A stretch of 14,581 nucleotides of DNA, taken from assembly GCA_004335635.1 (NCBI GenBank), contig QAXH01005354.1:1-14581 (forward strand), in the 5' to 3' direction. The notes under the pieces were generated by a model. That model ran no database searches and was not told the DNA's origin. It saw only the letters and a list, made by a program, of their open reading frames with translations. The translations under genes and the position numbers were made by a program. Of the stretch, positions 8,111 to 14,581 are shown in pieces. Positions within the stretch are counted from its first letter, which is position 1, and the number at the start of each line of letters is the position of its first letter. This DNA comes from Chloromonas sp. AAM2 (Eukaryota; Chlorophyta; Chlorophyceae; Chlamydomonadales; Chlamydomonadaceae).

Positions 8111-11100
8111 TCACACAATGCTGCTACCAGCCAAAGTGCCCTCCACTGCGCCGACTGCCTGCCTGCCCATTCCAGCATACGCTGCGTTGGCCTGTGCTGC
8201 GGCACTGGATGAGGTGGCTGGTGCCTCCTCTAGGTCTTCGTCCAGCCTGGCGGCCTCACCACCAAAAATGCCTCTGATGGCTCGGGCTGTCATTCTCGAG
8301 GCCAGCTGCGTGCACCCACACCCACACACATACACGTCACACCTCCATCGCATGCCATGTGCTATGTACAACTGGGTCTGCTGGGCAGTAGGGCATCAGA
8401 AACACTGGTTTGGCAAGCCCCACATTTGAAATGCATGTTGAGGCGCATACTGTGTGCGCAGAGTTATAGGCCAACTGCTGCACATGCTTGACAACATTGC
8501 CTTGGTGAAGCGTTGCATTTCAGTGCAAATTTCCACAATTGCACTGACGATGTAAGAAGTTTGGGCTTGAAAACTCTTAGGCTAGACATAACACCGTGTA
8601 AGTTGTCGCTTATCGGCTGCTTGTCATGCTCGCTTCTGCTGCCCCATGGCTTCCCTGCCTCACCCGTGCGGCCAGCTCCGCAGGCAGCTTGAGTGCTTCA
8701 TCCCGCTGGGCCTGGGGCAGCGAACCCATCTCAGCTACAAACCATCTGCACGTGTAAACAGGTCGTATACCGTCTTGCCACGCTGTATGCCTTCAATCTC
8801 AGCAAAAACGCAATTAACAAAGCAAAAAAGAGGCAACAAACAAAGCAGGTCGATTTCCTGTGAACAACATGATACCCTTGCATCCTCCCAATTTCCTCAG
8901 CTGCTAATGCGTTGCTGTGTGTCTTATGGGTACTTGCAGCCGTGCAAGTCAGCATGCAGGCCTGATGTGGGCATCGCAAGCAAACACTTTTGCCTAGGGT
9001 AGCTGCACCCTCACACCCTGCACTGAAGCCGAACACCTTCCTTCCCTCGACCCTGAGATTTGACTCATGTGATACGGCTGACTTCCCAATGCTGACTGAT
9101 CGTTTCAGGGTCAGTTGGTGAAAGAGCTAGGTGAGGCAAGCTCATCATCTGCACAACGTGCGCCGTTCCTTCTCCCGGTGCGCCGTGTCCTGCGGTGTTG
9201 CGCCGCCACCCACCTGAGCGCCTCCGCTCCCTGCTGCAGCTGGCTCAACGCTGCGGCCGGTTCCGCTGGCATGCCAGGGAACGCTGAGCCCTGCAGGCAG
9301 CACGCACTCAACAACTCGTGTACACACCAACAAGACACAACACGCGCTGTTGCACTCCTCTGGTATCCAGGCATCCAGGCATATGTACATCCAGCATATG
9401 TAGATTTGAATGACCAGGGCAGGTGGTGCGTCTACTCGACTCGCACCTCCCTGGCTTTCGAGCACAAGAACATCGGCAGTCGCCCAGCCATCGTGATGGA
9501 ATCGCATGGCAATAAGCTATGCGGCTTGGCCTGCTGCACGTTGAATGGCGGCCTCACACCTGTGCGCTAGGGTTGGCCGCGGCTTGTGTGGCCGCCAGGT
9601 CCCCCAGGACAGTGGCCAGCCGCTGCAGCCCGGCTACCTGCAGCAAGCACAACACCATGCACACAGCTGCTACGTCAAAACGCTGAACCTTGGTAGTCCC
9701 AAATTTCGACTTGTAATATGCCGGTGGTATGCAAGGCTTCAGCAGGAAACCCACCTCTCATAACCGTTTAGGAACAACACACAGGCGGGAAAGAAAACTC
9801 CGTGAGTATTGTGGCCTGTAAATTGTACAAGAGTTGTAAACCTACGGAACCATTGCACGCAAATTTCTGCTGCATGTGCCAGCCTCTGTTGCTTCAGTTT
9901 AGCTTCAGCCCATTGCATATCTGTCACGAAGATAAACTGGGTAGCGGCAGCAGAATGCCCACCTGCTGGCGGTCCTGTTTGGATGACAGCTGCGGCAGGG
10001 CGGCCAAGAGGGCACCCACGGGGCCGGCCAACTCCTGATCCTGAGGCCAAACACACGCATGGGAGTGATATGCCACAGATGGCTGGGTTGGGAACATGAT
10101 GGCCAGCGGACATGGAGCCCGCAGAGCCCGGCCACACCTACATGCATGGGCACCTTGCTTGGCGCGCTTGGACTAACACGCCTTCTGTGCTCTGTTCCTG
10201 TATTTCGGTATGCCTTTTCTGCCTTTGGGCCTATTTCTGCCTTTGTTCGTGCCGTTCTTCTCCTTTGCTCAGGGTGGGTCAGGGCGGTATACATCCCGGC
10301 CTGTGTCCTTGGCCGGCTTCCCTGATGTAACAAATCAATCAATCACACCTGCTCGGCCCTGCTTGTGAACCCTTGGGCTGTAATCGCTCAGCCGGCAAGT
10401 CAATAAGGGCAAAGCATGAAGACCCTACGGTAGCCCTAAGGAAGGGCAAAGCCGACAAGTGGCCCTCAAGAAGCGCAAAGCATGAGGGGGGGTTGAATAA
10501 CGGGGGTGGGTTACAGGCTCCGGCGATAAGGGCACACAACACAGGGTGCTGCACTGGGTACTCAACAAGCAACGGTCGCATAACAAGAACGACTGTTCGG
10601 TTAACTTGAAGGCTGTCTGTACGCATTCTGCCTGAAGTCATAAGCATTGTCTGTGGGAGGAACAACCAAATCTCATCAGCGCAAAGCAAACCACGCTGAG
10701 AGGCGGTCCGATCTCACCTCCAGTCGTTGCTGCTGTGTTGCGCTGCCCATGCCCATGAACGATGACAAGGCGGGCTGTGCGGCGCTGCTGTGTGTGGTGG
10801 TGAGCGGGAAGAATAGCGGCACCAGCACAGGGCCAAGGAGAGGCACACCTGCAACAGCACACCGCGCGAGTCAGGATGTTGAACAGATGCGATATCGACC
10901 AGATACTCGTCAATCGAATGCTGAGGTGGGCAAACAGGGGCGACAAACCTGAAACACATCACAGTTATCACATCATATCAAGGAAGTGCTCAGCAGTGGG
11001 TCCGGCCATGCTTGCATGCATGCAGTCTTTGAGGAGCGGGAGGCCAGGCATCGAAACCTGAGCCTCGCTAAGCTCAAATGCTTGTGAAGACAATCTAAGC

Positions 11101-14100
11101 CTCTCAGACTGAAGCTGAATAAATGCTTCCTGGTCACGACGAAATAATCAGCCTGGGAAGTGGGACTGTAGCATGCATCGGGAGGTAAAACGCCAGTCCA
11201 GTCGTGTGCGAATGTCCAGCCGAGCACGTGCACAACCATGCCATGTTTCAAGGGTCGAGCTAGCCTTGGGGTGGAGTGGCTATGTTGACCCAGTCAAGTC
11301 CTAGCTGTTCATGTCAGCCCAGTCGCGTGCGAATGAAAGGAGGCCCCTACTCACTGGCTATGAGTGGCAGGGGGTGGCGTGCGGTGTTGAGTGCGCTGTC
11401 CGCACCCACACGCCACCCGGCGTCAATGCCCTGCAGCAGGCAGCAGTGTGGGAGTCAAGACATGATCTGCACCACCACTCCCACATAAGAGGCACTAGGA
11501 GAAACTGCGACAAAATCAAGCAAGTCTACAAGTCAAAACCAGACTGGGTAGGCACTAGAAGGCATGCGAGCTACTTGGAAAATGAGCCATCAAACGCCAG
11601 ATTGGTGATAACAAGCAGACATCAAGACAATGGTAAGATGACATGTTGCACATCTCAAGCCTCCTTGCAAAGTGGTTACTGCGAGCCATGACTAGCCTAA
11701 CAATCACCACTCAGTGACTGTGGCCTCACCTTCGCCAGCGTATTTGCGATTGTTGACAATTGTTAACAGTTGTTAGCACAGTTGTTGCCGTGACTAGCCT
11801 GTCAATCACGAACACAGCCTCGCCTTTGACGGCTCGCTTTGTTTTTTCTTGACCTGGTTATTGAATAAAGGAATGTCTGGTTGCTGTGGCAGTTTCCAAA
11901 GCGTCTGTTGTACATAGCTTTGTGGTCTTATTATTGCAAGCGACCACTCGCCGGTTAATGACGAACACAGCCCCACCTTTGCCAGCTCATCCACCAGTAT
12001 CTCCCTCACAAAGCTGGCCTCTGGGCTGAGCAGGAGTGACAGCGCGCTGCCGCCTGTGCGGCTGCTGGCCTCCCGCTCCGCTAGCGTGCCTGCGACCAGA
12101 GGCGGCGGGAGGGAGGCGCGGGGACTGCGGACCGCCTCCTGCATGTGTGAGGGAGGGTGCGGCGCTGTACACCATGGCGCGTCACCATGTCACCAGGCTG
12201 ATGTTCATGAGCTCATGAGTGATCATGCATATATCCATGAGTGTGCCAGGAAACCAAACCAACCACACGTTGAAACAAAGCAATACATCCCTGCCAAGCA
12301 AAGGAATACACATATCACGTATCGTGCCCGTAGCTGTAACAGAGCCTGACAGCAATTGAACCTCTTGTGTAGTAAGCACGAACGCAAGGACAGAGCCGGA
12401 AAATATGAAGACCGGCAGGCTTAATGCTAGGGATTTGCTGCCTTATGAACCGGCTGCGAAATGGTTAACGATGGACCTCAGACGAGGCCGTACCTCATCT
12501 ACCAAAGCGTATCGTATGCTGAAGCATCGTCAGATCAATGACTGTATACTAGCAAGCACAAACATGATGACGGCGCAAACAGCACAAGGAAAAGAACAAG
12601 TGGCTGCGCCAGTCGACGGCTGTGAGACCGAGCTGTAGCAAGGTTACCAGAATATACAACAAACCGTATTGTTCAGCGAATTTCGGAATCAGCATCGTAA
12701 TAATCCCCGAATTTTGGCCTCGGAATTTCAAGGAAAACGTAAGGTTCGTAAAACCGAAATTTGCAAAGGTGGCATAAAACCAGATTCGTAAAGTTGTTGA
12801 GTCAGAAACAGTCCCTGCCTTGCAGCGCAAGCTCTGGGTGTCACATACAGGCAAACCCTGTAATACTGGTGTACACCAGTGCCAAAACCAGTGCTGGATG
12901 GCCCAGTATTAGTGGTTTTCAAAGCCGTTCCAACGGCAGTTCGTAAAAGTGAAAAGCTCTTACAGCCAAAAACCTTATTCGTAACTTTTTATCTGACCAT
13001 CAGAATCCGAAATTCGCTGAACAATACGGTATGCCTGTGTTGTACAACCTGTAGCAACGACCCTCGGAGCCCTGCCCCGTGCATGTAGCGATCATGTCAA
13101 GTCGCACCTGCAGCAGTGACTCCAGGCGCGAGAACCTGAAGTTTCCCGCGGGCGTGTATAGGAGGGCGCGGAGCGTCTCCCGCAGCTCCGGCGTCTGGTT
13201 GGTCAGCAGCCTGCGCGCAATCCAGGGGTAGGCGGACCCGAGCACCTGCACCACAGAGCCACGGACATGCATGACATGCATGTCAATTCTCATCAGGGGC
13301 ATGTGAGTTCACATGGACAAATCAGAACCTACTGAGAAGCACGGACAGGCAATTGAGTATGCAATCAAAGCTCACCCTGAGGACAAGTCAGAACCTGTGA
13401 TAACAGCAAGCGCCACAGCCGTGAACAGATTGGCTCAGGTCGACGAGCAATGACGAGCCAGTTCCATTACCTTCCAGGGCAGAGGCATGACATAACCTGT
13501 TGGGTGGTCTAGCCAGGTTAACACAAAAAGCTGGAAAACGTTGGTGCCCATACATTCTCATCATCACATGGCTATACTCTTTTCACCATGGGGTTCTGAA
13601 TAGTATCTTGGCAGTGGTCTTGGAGAACAGCAGCGGCGAACAACACAGGTAGACATACCCATTGGGTGTCACTGAACCTTACTCCTGCACCCGAGCCAAC
13701 ACATGCCGGTTGGCCCCATTCCACAATCTCTTACCTTGTAGTTAGGGTCGGACGCCAGTGCAATTCCCTCCAGTACGCTCAGGGACCGCACCAACAGCGT
13801 GTAGTAGGAGGGGATGCGGAAACTGCAGGGCAGCACGCACAGCGTTGAGCTTGGAATGGAACATGAGTCATCCATACGTTGTCCCCAGCATATGCACTGG
13901 GTTGATGAGCACTGAACTTTACTGATGCGAACTGGAAAAGACTTGACTGTATGACTCTGAACTTACGCACAAGTACAAGCACTGGGAGACGAACAACACG
14001 GTGAAACACCGGCAGCGGCTGAACTTCTGACAGCCCTGGTACCGCGCCTGGCACCACGCAGGGAAAGGCCGCTGGTGTACTGAACAATACACCACCAGTG

Positions 14101-14229
14101 CACAGCTACCCTGAAAGGGCATCCCCTCCACCCCCCACCTGAACTGGTACATGGTGCGGCCCAGCTGCCCGGACAGGTCGCCGAAGGAGACGTTACTCAC
14201 ACCCCGCGCCAGGGCGGCCTGGAACACAC
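8111..14229 (-). CDS. ABC1K (aarF/UbiB/ADCK) atypical kinase, plastid type, 3' part
   Basis: Eleven exons on the minus strand: 14229-14139, 13822-13735, 13245-13108, 12138-11977, 11430-11355, 10848-10718, 10040-9963, 9637-9560, 9290-9214, 8745-8664 and 8305-8111 (stop TGA at 8111-8113). All introns are GT-AG and every phase agrees, giving 397 residues with no internal stop. The first three exons carry the end of the ABC1 domain: FGDLSGQLGRTMYQF, RSLSVLEGIALASDPNYK, LGSAYPWIARRLLTNQTPEL and RFSRLESLLQ. The next has LLLSPEASFVREILVDELAK. About 250 residues follow: a hydrophobic VPLLGPVLVPLFFPL segment, Ala/Gln-rich helices, and a conserved-looking end, LPAELAARLASRMTARAIRG. This layout matches plant and algal plastid ABC1 kinases with a long C-terminal extension; I cannot assign the subfamily. 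The catalytic core lies beyond 14581. Family members phosphorylate or bind plastid membrane and plastoglobule factors; the substrate here is unknown. Confidence 0.92.
9369..9402. repeat. Short direct repeats in an ABC1K intron
   Basis: CCAGGCAT occurs twice in succession and is followed by two near-copies of a CATCCAG/CATATGTA module. This is a small degenerate repeat within intron 9291-9559, with no sign of coding or a binding function. Confidence 0.4.
10237..10344 (+). mobile_element. Dispersed repeat copy 2, retroelement 3'-end-like (intronic)
   Basis: This is the partner of 992-1089, in the plus orientation and therefore antisense within intron 10041-10717 of the ABC1K gene. It shares CTCAGGGT, CAGGGCGGTA, a GGCTTCcCTG block and a terminal TGTAA (10326-10330), and continues into an AATC repeat tail. 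A TGTAA followed by a short tandem tail is typical of the 3' end of LINE or SINE elements in green algae. It is a truncated or non-coding copy; no reverse transcriptase frame is present. Confidence 0.6.
10390..10487. repeat. Degenerate tandem repeat in an ABC1K intron
   Basis: Near-copies of GCCGGCAAGTC/GCCGACAAGTG and of GGGCAAAGC/GCGCAAAGCATGA recur, with a CCCTAAGGAAG/CCCTCAAGAAG module between them. It reads as an imperfect duplication of a unit of roughly 50 bases, next to the retroelement-like copy. Boundaries are approximate. Confidence 0.5.
11690..11990. repeat. Three degenerate copies of a splice-donor-spanning segment
   Basis: Similar segments lie at about 11690-11742, 11791-11836 and 11951-11990. 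The third spans the real exon end and donor (exon ending at 11977). The other two sit downstream in the same intron and share motifs such as TGACTAGCCT, CAATCAC, GAACACAGC and CACCTTcGCCAGC. On the minus strand the copy nearest 11725 keeps a donor-like GCGAAGGTGAGG, while the middle copy has GGCGAG in place of GGTGGG. Confidence 0.6.
12139..13107 (-). other. Longest ABC1K intron (969 bases), carrying a MITE-like insert
   Basis: This intron is bounded by CAG|GTGCGA and ACATGCAG|GAG. Its right half is occupied by the inverted-repeat element 12664-13029. Without the insert it would be about 600 bases, similar to neighbouring introns. Short open frames inside it are not supported as exons, because the flanking exons already join in phase. 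Confidence 0.8.
12664..13029. mobile_element. MITE-like element with 24-bp perfect terminal inverted repeats
   Basis: Positions 12664-12687 (starting CCGTATTGTTCAGCGAATTT) and 13006-13029 are exact reverse complements, bounding 366 bases that are visibly more AT-rich than the surroundings. Outside the perfect arms both flanks carry a TACAACA word in inverted orientation, so the terminal repeat may be longer with an indel. Inside, CCGAAATT-like and TTCGTAA words recur several times, as subterminal repeats do in non-autonomous DNA transposons. A 16-bp palindrome lies at 12865-12880, inside a second small foldback (12861-12869 with 12903-12911). No transposase frame is present. The element sits in an intron and leaves the reading frame intact. 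Confidence 0.75.
13264..13284. repeat. ACATGCATG direct repeat in an ABC1K intron
   Basis: Two copies of ACATGCATG lie side by side in intron 13246-13734, about 20 bases upstream (in gene sense) of the acceptor for the exon starting at 13245. The second copy forms the palindrome GACATGCATGTC. It may be chance. Confidence 0.5.
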
Positions 14230-14581
14230 CTGCATGGACACGCATGGCCACAGACCAACAGCTGCGCAGCTGAGTTTTCCATGTTGATGGTAATCAAGAT
14301 AATCACAAGTCGTCCACAAGTGGCGCGGACCAAGCGAACAGTGACTATTGTTCAATCTTCACAGGTGGTTATGGTCGACATGAGCATCTGACGAGTTGTT
14401 CACATTCCAGTGGTTGTTCCATTCCGCACAACGGAAAAGCAGCCAGGTAGGCTCTACACACATGCGTCTGAACGTACACATGCGTCTGAACGTACACACG
14501 CATGACCACAGGTGACCACTGGTGACCACTGGTGACCACTGGTGACCACTGGTGACCACTGGTGACCACTGGTGACCACTG
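14230..14581 (-). other. Partial ABC1K intron at the right edge
   Basis: The acceptor CATGCAG|GTG at 14230/14229 shows that at least 352 bases of intron precede the first visible ABC1K exon, and the upstream exons lie outside the window. The intron holds an 18-base motif (ACATGCGTCTGAACGTAC) repeated twice, with a partial third copy, at about 14460-14500, and the 10-bp minisatellite at the edge. I see no exon here. Confidence 0.75.
14511..14581 (+). repeat. Seven perfect copies of a 10-bp minisatellite at the window edge
   Basis: The unit GGTGACCACT is repeated seven times without error from 14511 to 14580, with one further base, so the array continues past the window. A partial diverged copy (CATGACCACA) precedes it. 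It lies in an intron of the ABC1K gene. On the minus strand the unit reads AGTGGTCACC. Confidence 0.97.

Noticed and set aside
7677..8429. Plus-strand open frame of 250 codons
   Set aside because: It runs through the 25-bp inverted repeat and antisense to the last ABC1K exon, has no recognisable domain, and uses low-complexity His/Pro/Ser stretches. The minus-strand exon is far better supported.
14359..14569. Two overlapping minus-strand open frames with repeated VTSGHQWSPV-like peptides
   Set aside because: They are translations of the 10-bp minisatellite, whose unit keeps frames open; there is no evidence of coding.

Overview
This looks like nuclear DNA from a green alga (Chlorophyta). The three genes I can assemble all consist of exons of 74 to 870 bases separated by GT-AG introns of 171 to 969 bases. 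Two encode plastid proteins of photosynthetic eukaryotes. Candidate TGTAA polyadenylation words, the usual chlorophyte signal, lie downstream of both minus-strand genes. Composition is only moderately GC-rich, with many micro- and minisatellites, so a very GC-rich Chlamydomonas-type genome seems unlikely, but I cannot name a class. I see no bacterial-type gene, CRISPR array, tRNA or rRNA.

Layout. (1) 508-2856, plus strand: the last six exons of a gene I do not recognise (269 residues in the window, 5' end not found). (2) 2857-5202: a gene-poor, repeat-rich stretch with three exact-period copies of a 178-bp unit, four copies of a 37-bp unit, and some weak open frames that may be remains of a mobile element. 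(3) 5203-6747, minus strand: a complete two-exon gene for homogentisate phytyltransferase (VTE2/HPT), the prenyltransferase that commits to tocopherol synthesis. (4) 6748-8110: spacer holding the presumed HPT promoter and the 3' UTR of the next gene, which contains a 25-bp perfect inverted repeat. (5) 8111-14229, minus strand: eleven 3' exons (397 residues) of a plastid-type ABC1K (aarF/UbiB/ADCK) atypical kinase, whose kinase core lies beyond the right edge. Its introns hold a MITE-like element, a retroelement-like 3' end, a degenerate triplication around a splice donor, and a 10-bp minisatellite at the edge.

HPT and the ABC1K gene lie head to tail on the same strand. In plants, some plastoglobule ABC1 kinases control prenylquinone and tocopherol metabolism, so the pairing is suggestive, but adjacency in a eukaryote is weak evidence. 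I did not find a clearly novel multi-gene system. The most interesting signals are the unidentified gene, the repeat structures, and the HPT-ABC1K neighbourhood.
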